64,000 nt of DNA from the NCBI GenBank assembly GCA_023392635.1, contig JAEVYS010000040.1:4127-68126 (forward strand). Direction: 5' to 3'. Positions 31,440 through 39,688 of the stretch are shown here, piece by piece (within the stretch, counting starts at the first letter, position 1; each line of letters starts with the position of its first letter). Below the pieces are notes generated by a model that saw only the letters and a program-made list of their open reading frames with translations, was not told the origin of the DNA and ran no database searches. The stretch comes from Actinomycetes bacterium. GTDB lineage: Bacteria > Actinomycetota > Actinomycetes > Propionibacteriales > Propionibacteriaceae. Position numbers and translations under genes: made by a program.

Positions 31440-32171
31440 GTGAAGCCCTTCCTGCTGCTGGCCACCCGTGACCACAACGAGGCTGCCGCGGCCGAGTACC
31501 GCTCGGTCCAGCGCCACGCCGGACTGGAGCCCGGACAGCTCGTGCACGTGCGGGTGGAGTCCGAGCCCCTGCCCCCGCTCGACCTGGACGACTACTCCGG
31601 GGTGATCCTGGGCGGGAGCTCGTTCAACATCTCCGACTCGCAGAAGACGGAGATCCAGCAGCGGGTCGAGGCGGACCTGCTCGCGCTGATCGACGAGATC
31701 GTCGACACCGACTACCCGTTCCTCGGCATGTGTTACGGGGTCGGGGCGGTCACCACCCACCTCGGCGGGGTCGTCGACCGTAGCTTCGGCGAGCCGGTCG
31801 GGCCCACGGTGATCACCCTCACCGAGGCCGGGCGCAGCGACCCGCTGCTGGCCGGCGTCCGTCCGTCCTTCTCGGCCTTCGTCGGCCACAAGGAGGCCGC
31901 GAACGGCGCGCCGTCCGGGGTGGAGCTCCTGGCCACCGGCGAGGACTGCCCGGTGCAGATGTACCGGGTGGGCGCCAACGTCTACGTCACCCAGTTCCAT
32001 CCCGAACTGGACGCCGACGACCTGACCGCGCGGATGCGGATCTACCAGCACGCCGGCTACTTCGACCCGTCCGAGCTGGACGACCTGATCGCGATGGCCC
32101 ACGCCAGCGCCGTGGACGGCCAGCAGCACCTGGTGCTGCGCAATTTCGCGGCGCGCTACGCCCGCGACTGA
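31440..32171 (+). CDS. Class I glutamine amidotransferase domain protein
   Basis: 243 residues. The catalytic triad is complete: Cys98 in FLGMCYGVGAV, His187 and Glu189 in VTQFHPELD; the oxyanion strand is VILGGSSFNISDSQ. It resembles stand-alone GuaA-like amidotransferases (PF00117), including gamma-glutamyl-peptide hydrolases. With the GCS2-like ligase directly upstream, a role in making or breaking gamma-glutamyl compounds is possible (inference). The gene starts at GTG 31440. Its stop codon TGA (32169-32171) is the first three bases of a REP-like element. Confidence 0.85.
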   Translation: MKPFLLLATRDHNEAAAAEYRSVQRHAGLEPGQLVHVRVESEPLPPLDLDDYSGVILGGSSFNISDSQKTEIQQRVEADLLALIDEIVDTDYPFLGMCYGVGAVTTHLGGVVDRSFGEPVGPTVITLTEAGRSDPLLAGVRPSFSAFVGHKEAANGAPSGVELLATGEDCPVQMYRVGANVYVTQFHPELDADDLTARMRIYQHAGYFDPSELDDLIAMAHASAVDGQQHLVLRNFAARYARD

Positions 32172-32233
32172 CGCAGTGGGGACGGTTCCTGATGCGTCAG
32201 GCTGACGCATCAGGAACCGTCCCCAGTGCGTCA
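32169..32233. repeat. REP-like cluster 4: facing pair of TGACGCA-armed copies
   Basis: Copies at 32169-32199 (core GGGGACGGTTCC) and 32203-32233 (core reversed), separated by GGC, making a head-to-head pair like a BIME. The first supplies the stop codon of the amidotransferase; the second ends 11 bases before the stop of the convergent PIG-L gene. Confidence 0.93.
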
Positions 32234-32244
32234 TCCCCGGTGCA

Positions 32245-32973
32245 TCAGCGGAGCTTGTAGGCGCGGAAGAGGACGGCGTTCGCCACCCCGAGTGCGGCGC
32301 CGGACTGCGACGTGAAGCCGGTGATCAGGTCGCGCGGGGACGGGTGGCCGGGAATCGAGGCCAGGTACTCGGCATGCGCCTCGAGGGACGCGATGCCGCG
32401 CTCGAGCGGCTCCCCGGAGATGTCCACGCCGTGCGTGGGACGGCTGTCGCCGGCCACGAGCAGCCAGGTGGCGCCCCACTTGGGAAGGCCCTCCTCCGCC
32501 GCCAGTTCGGGGAACACCCAGGTGTTGTCCGCGTCGCGCACGGCATCAGCGCAGGCCAGGCCCGCGGCACGGTGGTCGGCCTGGTTGAGTCCGGCCACGA
32601 AGTCGATCTCCCACGAGCCCGTGACCACCACGTCCGGCCGGAAGGCCCTGATCTCGCGGGCGATGTCGCGGCGCAGGTCGAGCGAGTACACCAGCATGCC
32701 GTCGGGGTGGCTCAACATGGTGAGCCGGCTCACGCCGACCGCCTCACAGGCCCGACGCTGCTCGCCGGCGCGCAGCGCCCTCGTCTCCTCCGGGGGGATC
32801 TGCATGCCGGCCTCGCCCTCGGTCAGCAACAGGTAGGCGACCTCCACGCCCCGCGCCGTCCACGACGCGACCACAGAGGAGGTGCCGTACTCGACGTCAT
32901 CGGGGTGCGCCACCACGCAGAGCACGCGCTGGAAGTCGGAGTCGGGAAGGAGTTCGAGCTTCGGTGCGTCCAT
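32245..32973 (-). CDS. PIG-L family deacetylase
   Basis: 242 residues. VVAHPDDVEYG (21-30) carries the zinc-binding His and Asp and the catalytic Asp of the LmbE/PIG-L fold; NQADHRAAG supplies the distal histidine. The family removes N-acetyl groups from sugars; actinobacterial members include MshB and Mca of mycothiol metabolism, but the sequence is not close enough by eye to choose. ATG 32973 lies six bases after TAGCTT (32980-32985), so it is probably leaderless. Confidence 0.9.
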   Translation of the reverse strand: MDAPKLELLPDSDFQRVLCVVAHPDDVEYGTSSVVASWTARGVEVAYLLLTEGEAGMQIPPEETRALRAGEQRRACEAVGVSRLTMLSHPDGMLVYSLDLRRDIAREIRAFRPDVVVTGSWEIDFVAGLNQADHRAAGLACADAVRDADNTWVFPELAAEEGLPKWGATWLLVAGDSRPTHGVDISGEPLERGIASLEAHAEYLASIPGHPSPRDLITGFTSQSGAALGVANAVLFRAYKLR

Positions 32974-32979
32974 GCCGAC

Positions 32980-32985
32980 AAGCTA
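32980..32985 (-). promoter_or_regulatory. Leaderless-type -10 box of the PIG-L gene
   Basis: TAGCTT on the minus strand, six bases (GTCGGC) before ATG 32973. Confidence 0.5.
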
Positions 32986-33028
32986 GGGCCGCCGCCACGA
33001 CCCGCGGCAGTGGCAGCACTGCCCCCGG

Positions 33029-34303
33029 TCAGTGCGCCCGCATGGTGGCGAGGGTCGGGCCCTGCAGCGGCGGGACGTGCCAGAACACGCCGGACGCGCC
33101 GTCGGCGCCGATCCGCACCCGGAGCGTGTGCGGCGTGTCGGTGAACACCAGCTTCAGCAGCAGGTCCCCCGCCTCGTCCGCCCCTGCCGCCAGGGCCACC
33201 GGGACGACGACGTCGCCGAGGGGGAGCGGCTGGCGCCGCCACGCGCCCGCCCCGGCGTCCAGCTGGACCAGCCAACCCTCGGCGACCATCGACACCGCGA
33301 ACCGGGTGCCGTCACGACGCACGGTGATGTCGGCCAGGTCCGGGCCGGCGGAGAGCTCCTCGTCCGCGCGCATCATGGACGGATCCACCGGGACGGGGCC
33401 GCCGGCGCCCCAGTGGGAGCCACGGCCGCTGTCCGCGGGGACCTCCAACTGCGTGCCCTCCGCGGCCGGGCCGACGTCGTCGAGGTGCTGCCAGACCACG
33501 TCGATCAGTTCCTGGGTGGAGGACTGGGCGGACTGGATCGCCACCACCAGCCCCCGCTGCGGCAGCACGAACGCGAACTGGCCGTGCGCGCCGTCCAGCC
33601 GGAACCCCTCACGGTTCATCCACACCTGGTAGCCGTAGCCGTACGTCCATTCGGCGCTGTCCTCATCGCCCGTCGCCACCTGCCGGGCCGTGGCGCGCGC
33701 CACCCAGCCCTCGGGCAGCAGCCGCCGCCCCTGCCACACACCGTCGCTGCGCAGCAGCTCGCCCATCGCGGCCAGCCCCGTCACGTCGATGTGGAGCCCG
33801 CTCCAGCCAAGGCACCGCCCGAGCGGATCGGTGTCCCAGGTGGCGTCGATGCCCAACGGCTCGAACAGGCGCGGACGGAGATAGTCCAGCAGGTCCTGCC
33901 CGCTGTACCGGCGTACCAGCTCGCCGAGCAGGAAGGTCGCCCCGTTGTTGTAGGTGTGCAGCTCCCCGACCGCTCCTCGAGGCGCCGTCGCGAGGAAGCC
34001 CGACACCCACTGCTCGGCCGGAAGGTTCTCGATCAGCGCCGGCAGCGTGTCCTCGGTGTGCCCGGTGGACATCGAGAGCAGGTGGTGCACCGTCCAGTCG
34101 GCCGCGCCCGGCGCCGGCTCGGACGGGAAGTCGTCGGCCAGCAGGTCGGCCAGGCGGTCGTCCAGGCAGAACCGGCCCTCGCCGACGGCGATGCCGACCG
34201 CCGTCGCGGTGAACGTCTTGCTGGCCGAGTACACCAGGGTGCGGTCGCCGGGACGGTACGGCTCCCAGTACTGCTCGAGCACGCGCACGCCGTCCCGCAG
34301 CAC
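33029..34303 (-). CDS. Serine hydrolase of the class C beta-lactamase/esterase family
   Basis: 424 residues from GTG 34303. VYSASKTFTATAVG is the SxxK motif (Ser26, Lys29), GELHTYNNGATFLLGELV holds the YxN motif, and DGAHGQFAFVLPQRGLVV holds the third, HxG motif. Family members hydrolyse esters, amides or beta-lactams; the substrate is unknown and there is no signal peptide. The start is problematic: about 18 residues before GTG 34303 (LVAALSTHPGLELHAL) look like the normal family N-terminus, yet only CTG codons (such as 34363) are available as starts. The gene follows the aldo/keto reductase closely (stop at 34360) and may be translated by coupling. Confidence 0.8.
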   Translation of the reverse strand: MLRDGVRVLEQYWEPYRPGDRTLVYSASKTFTATAVGIAVGEGRFCLDDRLADLLADDFPSEPAPGAADWTVHHLLSMSTGHTEDTLPALIENLPAEQWVSGFLATAPRGAVGELHTYNNGATFLLGELVRRYSGQDLLDYLRPRLFEPLGIDATWDTDPLGRCLGWSGLHIDVTGLAAMGELLRSDGVWQGRRLLPEGWVARATARQVATGDEDSAEWTYGYGYQVWMNREGFRLDGAHGQFAFVLPQRGLVVAIQSAQSSTQELIDVVWQHLDDVGPAAEGTQLEVPADSGRGSHWGAGGPVPVDPSMMRADEELSAGPDLADITVRRDGTRFAVSMVAEGWLVQLDAGAGAWRRQPLPLGDVVVPVALAAGADEAGDLLLKLVFTDTPHTLRVRIGADGASGVFWHVPPLQGPTLATMRAH

Positions 34304-34359
34304 CGTGAGGGCATGCAGCTCCAGCCCGGGATGGGTGGAGAGCGCGGCGACCAGTCCGG

Positions 34360-35370
34360 TCAGCTCGGGCGTCCCTTCGGGCTGTTCTCCGCGGTCAGCA
34401 TCGGATTGCGCACCACGACATCGCCGAGCGCGTCGTCGATCCGCGACATCACCTCGGGCGTGAGCACCACGCCGGACGCCGCGACGTTCTCGTTGATCTG
34501 CCGAGGACGCGACGCGCCGATGATCGCGCAGGCCACGTTCGGGTTCTGCAGCACCCAGGCGACGGCCAGCTGCGCCATGGTGAGCTCCAGCTCGTCGGCG
34601 ATCGGACGCAGCCGCTGCACGGCGGCCAGAACGTCGTCACCCATCAGGCGCTGGATCATGTTCGCGCCGCCCTTGTCGTCGGTCGCCCGCGAGTTCTTCG
34701 GGGCAGCCTCGCCCGGCAGGTACTTCCCGGTGAGGACGCCCTGGGCGACCGGCGACCAGCAGATCTGCGAGATGCCGAGCTCGGTCGACGTGGGCACCAC
34801 CCACTCCTCGATCACCCGGTAGAGCATCGAGTACTGCGGCTGGTTGGAGATCAGCTGGAAGCCCAGGTCGGTGGCCAGTTCGTGCGCCGCGCGGATCTGG
34901 TTCGCGTCCCACTCGCTGACCCCGATGTAGAGCGCCTTGCCCTGCCGGACGATGTCGGCGAACGCCCGCATGGTCTCCTCCAGCGGGGTTTCGTGGTCGT
35001 AGCGGTGGGCCTGGTAGAGGTCGACGTAGTCGGTCCGCAGGCGCTTCAGCGAGCCGTTGATCGACTCCATGATGTGCTTGCGGGACAGGCCGGAGTCGTT
35101 GGGACCCTTCGGCCCCGTCGGCCAGAACACCTTGGTGAAGATCTCCAGGGATTCGCGGCGCTCGCCCTTGAGGGCATCGCCGAGCACCTTCTCCGCGATC
35201 GTGTTGGCATAGGCGTCCGCCGTGTCGAAGCTGGTGATGCCGGCGTCGAGGGCTGCGCGGACGCACTTCTCGGCGGTCTCGTTCTCCACCTGGGAGCCGT
35301 GGGTCAGCCAGTTGCCGTAGCAGATCTCCGAGACCTTGAGGCCGGAGTTGCCGAGGTATCGGAACTTCAC
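34360..35370 (-). CDS. Aldo/keto reductase (AKR, potassium-channel beta-like)
   Basis: 336 residues. The tetrad is complete: Asp49 and Tyr54 in SFDTADAYANT, Lys80 in EIFTKVFW, His122 in YQAHRYDHETP. The C-terminal NADPH-binding segment AIIGASRPRQINENVAA is also clear. NADPH-dependent reduction of aldehydes or ketones; relatives include YghZ (methylglyoxal and DHAP-like carbonyls) and Kv-beta subunits. Translation starts at GTG 35370, which overlaps the TGA of the coiled-coil gene upstream, so the two are coupled. Confidence 0.92.
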   Translation of the reverse strand: MKFRYLGNSGLKVSEICYGNWLTHGSQVENETAEKCVRAALDAGITSFDTADAYANTIAEKVLGDALKGERRESLEIFTKVFWPTGPKGPNDSGLSRKHIMESINGSLKRLRTDYVDLYQAHRYDHETPLEETMRAFADIVRQGKALYIGVSEWDANQIRAAHELATDLGFQLISNQPQYSMLYRVIEEWVVPTSTELGISQICWSPVAQGVLTGKYLPGEAAPKNSRATDDKGGANMIQRLMGDDVLAAVQRLRPIADELELTMAQLAVAWVLQNPNVACAIIGASRPRQINENVAASGVVLTPEVMSRIDDALGDVVVRNPMLTAENSPKGRPS

Positions 35371-36437
35371 GCGAGGGTCTCCTGCACTGCCGTCTCTTCT
35401 TCGTCGCGGTCGATCTCGGCCTCCTCGGTGTCACCCTCGACCTCGGGACTGGCCTCCTCCGCCGGCTCTGCGACCACCACCGGCGCCTGGGCAGCGGCCG
35501 GCGGCTCGGGGTCGGCCAACGGGTTCACGATCGCTGCCCCGCCGAGGGTGGCGAGCATCTGGCGGACGTTGGTGAGCTGGGCGGTGATCGCGTCCCTCCG
35601 GGCTGTCGCGGCCTGCAGTTCGCGCTCGGACTCGCGACGCACCTTCTCGGCGGACAGCCGGGCAGCGTCCACGTGTGCGCCGGCCTCCTCCCGGGCGGAC
35701 CTGACGAGGGCTTCGGACTGCGCCTTCGCCTCGGCGAGCGTGCGGTCGGCCTCCGCCTCGATCGCGGCCTGGCGCTCCTGTGCCATCGCGATCGCCTTGT
35801 CGTTCGCGTCCATCTGCGCCGCGAACTCCTCGGCAGCCTTGTCGCGGCGCTCGGCGAGGGTCTTCTCGAAGTCCGCCGCTGCGGCGGCGGCGCGGGCCCG
35901 CTGGTGCTCGTACACGGCCTCGGCCTCCTCACGGCGTGCGGTGGCCTCCCGGTCGGCGTAGTCGAGGATCTCGTCGGACTGGCGCTTCGCCGCCTCCAGG
36001 ACGCGCGTCGCTTCGGCGTCGGTCCGGCTGGTCACGTCCAGGGCGTACCGGTCGGCGGCAGCGCGGGTGTGCTCGGCCGCCGCCTCGGCGTCGGAGACCA
36101 GCTTGTCGGCCTCGGCCCTTGCCTTCGCACGCAGCTCTGCGGCCTCGTCCTCAGCCAGCTTCAGCATCTTGCCGATGCGGGCTCCCAGGTCGGCGTAGCT
36201 GGGCGGCGCAGCGTCCTTCTCCTGCTGCTCCGACGCGGCGATCCGGGCCCGGTAGGCGTTCGCCTGCTCCTCGAGCTGTGCGATCTGTGAGTTCAGCTTC
36301 GTCACGGCGACGGCGTTGGTGCCGGCCTCCGCACGCGCCTGCTCGAGCGCCTTGCGCAGGTCTGCGAAGGCGCGGTCAACCTCGCCGGGCTCGTAGCCTC
36401 GCATGACGGTCCGGAAGGCCGCGTTCTGCTGGGTCAT
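35367..36437 (-). CDS. DivIVA-like coiled-coil protein
   Basis: 356 residues. AAFRTVMRGYEPGEVDRAFA resembles the membrane-binding start of DivIVA/Wag31 (GYd..eVD.fl). Nearly all of residues 25-310 is one Ala/Glu-rich coiled coil, and the last 55 residues form an acidic, Pro/Val-rich tail. Actinobacterial proteins of this type (DivIVA, Scy, FilP) organise polar growth and the cytoskeleton. It overlaps both neighbours (ATGA with the upstream coiled-coil gene, GTGA with the aldo/keto reductase), so the three are translated together. Confidence 0.8.
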   Translation of the reverse strand: MTQQNAAFRTVMRGYEPGEVDRAFADLRKALEQARAEAGTNAVAVTKLNSQIAQLEEQANAYRARIAASEQQEKDAAPPSYADLGARIGKMLKLAEDEAAELRAKARAEADKLVSDAEAAAEHTRAAADRYALDVTSRTDAEATRVLEAAKRQSDEILDYADREATARREEAEAVYEHQRARAAAAAADFEKTLAERRDKAAEEFAAQMDANDKAIAMAQERQAAIEAEADRTLAEAKAQSEALVRSAREEAGAHVDAARLSAEKVRRESERELQAATARRDAITAQLTNVRQMLATLGGAAIVNPLADPEPPAAAQAPVVVAEPAEEASPEVEGDTEEAEIDRDEEETAVQETLA

Positions 36438-37903
36438 GATCCTTCTTCCATTCCTTGCTGGGTCGAGGGCCGGGGGCGCTCGGAGACGGCGAGCGCCTCG
36501 ATGACCCCGGAGAGGTGCCCGAGCTGGGCGTTGATGTCGTCGCGGCGCCGGGCCAGCTGCGCCACTTCGGCGCGGGCCCGGTCCAGCATGGCGCGGGCCT
36601 CGGAGCGGACGGCGTCCGCGTCCGCCCTGGCGCGGCTCAGCAGCTCGACCGCTTCGTCGCGGGAGGCACGGGCGGCCTCGAACGTCTCGCGCTGGAGCTT
36701 CTCCAGGTCGGCGGCGGTGCGCTCACGGATCATCCTGGCGCCGGACTCCGCCTCGGCCAGGCGGCGCTCGGCGCGTTCCATCTGCGCCTTCGCCTCCGAA
36801 CGTGTGCCGGCGAGCAGCCGCTCGGACTCCTCCTGCGCCTGCTGGCGGGTGCGGGCCGCGTCGCGTTCCGCGGCCTCGAGGACCGCGCGGGCGCGTCCCT
36901 GCAGGTCCTCGGCCACGGCGTTGGCCTCCGCCACGAGCGCCTGGTTGCGGTGGGCGGTGGTGGTCTGCGCGAGCTGCACCTGGTCACGCACCTGGCGCAC
37001 GTGCTCCGCGAGATCGTTGTGGGCCTGCCGGCGGGCGGCCTCCGCCTCCGCGGCGACGCTGGCGCGGAGTTCGGCCATCGCCTGCTCGGTCCAGGCGACG
37101 TGCGCCGCCGCAGCGGCCAGTTGCTCGTCGGCCTTTGTCTGGGTCTCGGTGGCCAGCGCCTCCCGTTCGGCCTGCGCAGCGGCCTGCGCCTCGGCGGAAT
37201 CCGCCTCGAACTTCTCGCGGTCCGCGGCGAGCTCGGCCCGGAGGGCGGTGATCTCGGCCTCCAGCTGGGTGCGTTGGGCGTCGAGCTCGTCCGTGACGTG
37301 GCCACGCAGCGCCGACAGCTCGGCCTCCAGCATGTCGCGGCGCTGGGCCTCCTGCGTCTCCTGGGCTCGACGCCGGTCGGCCAGCTCCGCATCCACGGAC
37401 GCGACGCGGGCGTCGAGCCGCTGGCGCACCTCTTCGTCGGTCCGCTTGCTGGTGTCGGCGATGGTCGCCGCCTTGACCCGTGCGTCCTCCACCAGCCTGG
37501 CCGCCTCGGCCCTCGCGGCGGACACGACCTCCGCCGCCGTCCGCTCGGCCGTGGAGGTGATCAGGCCGGCCTGCTCGGTCGCGTCCTGGAACAGCATCAC
37601 CGCATCCTGGCGGGCCTCCGCCAGGCGTGCCGCCGCGCTCGTCATCGCCTGCTCGGCCGCGGCACGATGCTCGGCGACCTCGCGGGCGAGCTGGTCGTTG
37701 AGCTCACGGTTCCGGGCCGTCTCGGCGCGCACGGCATCGGCCTCGGCCTGGGCCTCGGTGCGCAGCTGGTCGGCCAGGTTCTGCGCCTGCGTGAGGATCT
37801 CGGTCGCCTGCCTGGTCAGCTCGCCACCGGCCGGCTGGGTATGCGGACGCACGGCTGGATCGAGCACCCAGCCATGATCCAAGCCCTGCTCGGGAAAAGG
37901 CAA
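36434..37903 (-). CDS. Long coiled-coil protein, Scy/FilP-like
   Basis: Up to 489 residues, almost wholly coiled coil from about residue 30 to 465, rich in Ala, Glu, Arg and Gln, with repeated ARAEA/AERDAAR-like heptads. There is no membrane segment and no globular domain. It recalls Scy, FilP and other polarisome scaffolds of actinobacteria, but low-complexity coils align to many families, so only the structural class is certain. The start is doubtful: TTG 37903 opens the frame, GTG 37867 is an alternative, and neither has a clear ribosome-binding site. The stop overlaps the start of the DivIVA-like gene. Confidence 0.7.
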   Translation of the reverse strand: MPFPEQGLDHGWVLDPAVRPHTQPAGGELTRQATEILTQAQNLADQLRTEAQAEADAVRAETARNRELNDQLAREVAEHRAAAEQAMTSAAARLAEARQDAVMLFQDATEQAGLITSTAERTAAEVVSAARAEAARLVEDARVKAATIADTSKRTDEEVRQRLDARVASVDAELADRRRAQETQEAQRRDMLEAELSALRGHVTDELDAQRTQLEAEITALRAELAADREKFEADSAEAQAAAQAEREALATETQTKADEQLAAAAAHVAWTEQAMAELRASVAAEAEAARRQAHNDLAEHVRQVRDQVQLAQTTTAHRNQALVAEANAVAEDLQGRARAVLEAAERDAARTRQQAQEESERLLAGTRSEAKAQMERAERRLAEAESGARMIRERTAADLEKLQRETFEAARASRDEAVELLSRARADADAVRSEARAMLDRARAEVAQLARRRDDINAQLGHLSGVIEALAVSERPRPSTQQGMEEGS

Positions 37904-38043
37904 CCTGGCCCGGGGTGTCGTGGGCAGTTTCTGAGGTGGAGGTCAAGCGTTGGCAGAATCGGGGGTCTGTGGGCCGGATCCGGCGGTCCCGTGACGGCCG
38001 CGCGTCCCGGTAGGACCCGTGCCGGACGCCGGAGCGGCCTCGC

Positions 38044-38049
38044 TACAGT
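38044..38049 (+). promoter_or_regulatory. Leaderless-type -10 box of thrC
   Basis: TACAGT, six bases before GTG 38056. The nearest -35-like sequence is weak. Confidence 0.5.
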
Positions 38050-38055
38050 TCTGGG

Positions 38056-39495
38056 GTGCGCTACCTGTCGACCCGCGGGCTCCCGGACGCTCCGCGTCCC
38101 GGCTTCAGCGACATCCTGCTCGAGGGCCTCGCGCCCGACGGCGGGCTGTACCTGCCCGAGTCGTACCCCCGCGTGGACGCCGTGACCCTCGGCCGGTGGC
38201 GGGCGACGCTCGACCAGGAGGGCTACGCGGGCCTTGCCCATGCGGTGCTGTCGCTCTTCGTCGACGACATCGCCGGCGATGACCTGCGCGGCATCTGCGA
38301 GCGCGCCTACAACGAGGGGGTGTTCTCCAGCCCCGAGATCGTGCCGGTGACTCCGCTGGAGTGCGGACTGTGGCTCGCGCACCTGTCGGGTGGCCCGACC
38401 GCGGCCTTCAAGGACCTCGCCATGCAGCTGCTCGGGCAGTTGTTCGAGTACGAGCTGGAGCGGCGCGACCGGGAGCTGAACATTCTCGGCGCCACCAGCG
38501 GTGACACCGGGTCGGCGGCGGAGTACGCGATGCGGGGGCTGCCCCGCGTCCGCGTGTTCATGCTCACCCCCGCCGGCCGGATGACCCCGTTCCAGCAGGC
38601 GCAGATGTTCAGCCTGGACGAGGAATCCATCGTGAACGTGGCCGTGGACGGTGTGTTCGATGACTGCCAGGACCTGGTGAAGGCGGTCGCCGGCGACCTC
38701 GACTTCAAACAGCGCTACTCCCTCGGCGCGGTCAACTCCATCAACTGGGCCAGGCTCGTGGCGCAGGTGGTGTACTACGTCGCCTCCTGGCTGCGGGCGA
38801 CCACGGCCGACGACCAGGTCGTCTCGTTCTGCGTGCCCACGGGCAACTTCGGCAACATCATGGCCGGGCACGTGGCGCGGATGATGGGGGTGCCGATCGA
38901 CACCCTGGTGCTGGCGACGAACGAGAACAATGTGCTGGACGAGTTCTTCCGCACGGGGGTGTACCGCGTCCGTTCGGCGGCGGAGACCCATGCCACCTCC
39001 TCCCCGTCGATGGACATCTCCAAGGCCAGCAACTTCGAGCGCTTCGTGTTCGACCTGCTCGGACGGGATGCGGAGCGCGTCCGCGACCTGTTCGGGGAGC
39101 AGCTCCCCCGCAACGGGTTCTTCGACCTGTCGGGCACGCCGGAGTTCGGCGCGCTCGCCCGGACGTTCGGCTTCGTCTCGTCCTCCTCCAGCCACGCCGA
39201 CCGGCTGGCCACGATCGCCGACGTCTGGGCCCGCGACGGGGTGCTGGTCGACCCGCACACGGCGGACGGGGTCACGGTGGCGCGCCGCTTCGTCCGCCCC
39301 GGCGTGCCGATGATCGTCACCGAGACCGCGCTGCCGGTGAAGTTCGCCGACACGATCGTCGAGGCGATCGGACGCGAGCCCGAGCGCCCGGCCCGTTTCG
39401 CCGGTATCGAGGACCTCCCGCGCCACGTGGTGGAGCTCCCCAACGACGCCGACGCCCTGAAGGCCCTGATCGCCCGCCACGCGCGCCACTCCTGA
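38056..39495 (+). CDS. thrC: Threonine synthase
   Basis: 479 residues, the longer enterobacterial/yeast-type ThrC rather than the short 350-residue actinobacterial type. It makes threonine from O-phosphohomoserine with PLP. The N-terminus YLSTRGLPDAPRPGFSDILL and EGLAPDGGLYLPE are signatures; Lys119 in GPTAAFKDLAMQ binds PLP; GATSGDTGSAAEYA binds the phosphate; PTGNFGNIMAGH is also conserved. No homoserine dehydrogenase or kinase is nearby. GTG 38056 is directly downstream of a TACAGT box, probably leaderless. The stop codon TGA (39493-39495) is the start of a REP-like copy. Confidence 0.96.
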   Translation: MRYLSTRGLPDAPRPGFSDILLEGLAPDGGLYLPESYPRVDAVTLGRWRATLDQEGYAGLAHAVLSLFVDDIAGDDLRGICERAYNEGVFSSPEIVPVTPLECGLWLAHLSGGPTAAFKDLAMQLLGQLFEYELERRDRELNILGATSGDTGSAAEYAMRGLPRVRVFMLTPAGRMTPFQQAQMFSLDEESIVNVAVDGVFDDCQDLVKAVAGDLDFKQRYSLGAVNSINWARLVAQVVYYVASWLRATTADDQVVSFCVPTGNFGNIMAGHVARMMGVPIDTLVLATNENNVLDEFFRTGVYRVRSAAETHATSSPSMDISKASNFERFVFDLLGRDAERVRDLFGEQLPRNGFFDLSGTPEFGALARTFGFVSSSSSHADRLATIADVWARDGVLVDPHTADGVTVARRFVRPGVPMIVTETALPVKFADTIVEAIGREPERPARFAGIEDLPRHVVELPNDADALKALIARHARHS

Positions 39496-39567
39496 CGCAC
39501 CGGGGACGGTTCCTCCTGCGTCACCATCCCGAGGACTGACGCACCGGGGACGGTTCCTCCTGCGTCA
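39493..39567. repeat. REP-like cluster 5: two same-direction TGACGCA-armed copies upstream of the RAYT gene
   Basis: Copies at 39493-39523 and 39537-39567, nearly identical (GACGCACCGGGGACGGTTCC then TCCTGCGTCA), in the same orientation and 13 bases apart. The first supplies the thrC stop codon. They lie 120 bases before the transposase start. Confidence 0.94.
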
Positions 39568-39575
39568 GCAGGGCG

Positions 39576-39584
39576 TTATCCACA
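39576..39584 (+). other. Perfect DnaA-box sequence TTATCCACA
   Basis: TTATCCACA with GTCCACAGC 34 bases later, in the gap between the REP pair and the transposase gene. One box without an AT-rich region or dnaA/dnaN is not oriC. It may be chance or a host-factor site for the element. Confidence 0.4.
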
Positions 39585-39688
39585 GCTGGAGTCGCGGCAG
39601 AGCGGCGTCCACAGCTCAGCGACCAGCCTGCGCGTGGACACCGCGCGCTTCCTATCTTGTCCTTCGACCGGGTGGACGGAGGGACCAC

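Noticed and set aside
39576..39584. Replication origin
   Set aside because: One perfect DnaA box only, with no cluster, no AT-rich unwinding region and no dnaA, dnaN or rpmH nearby.
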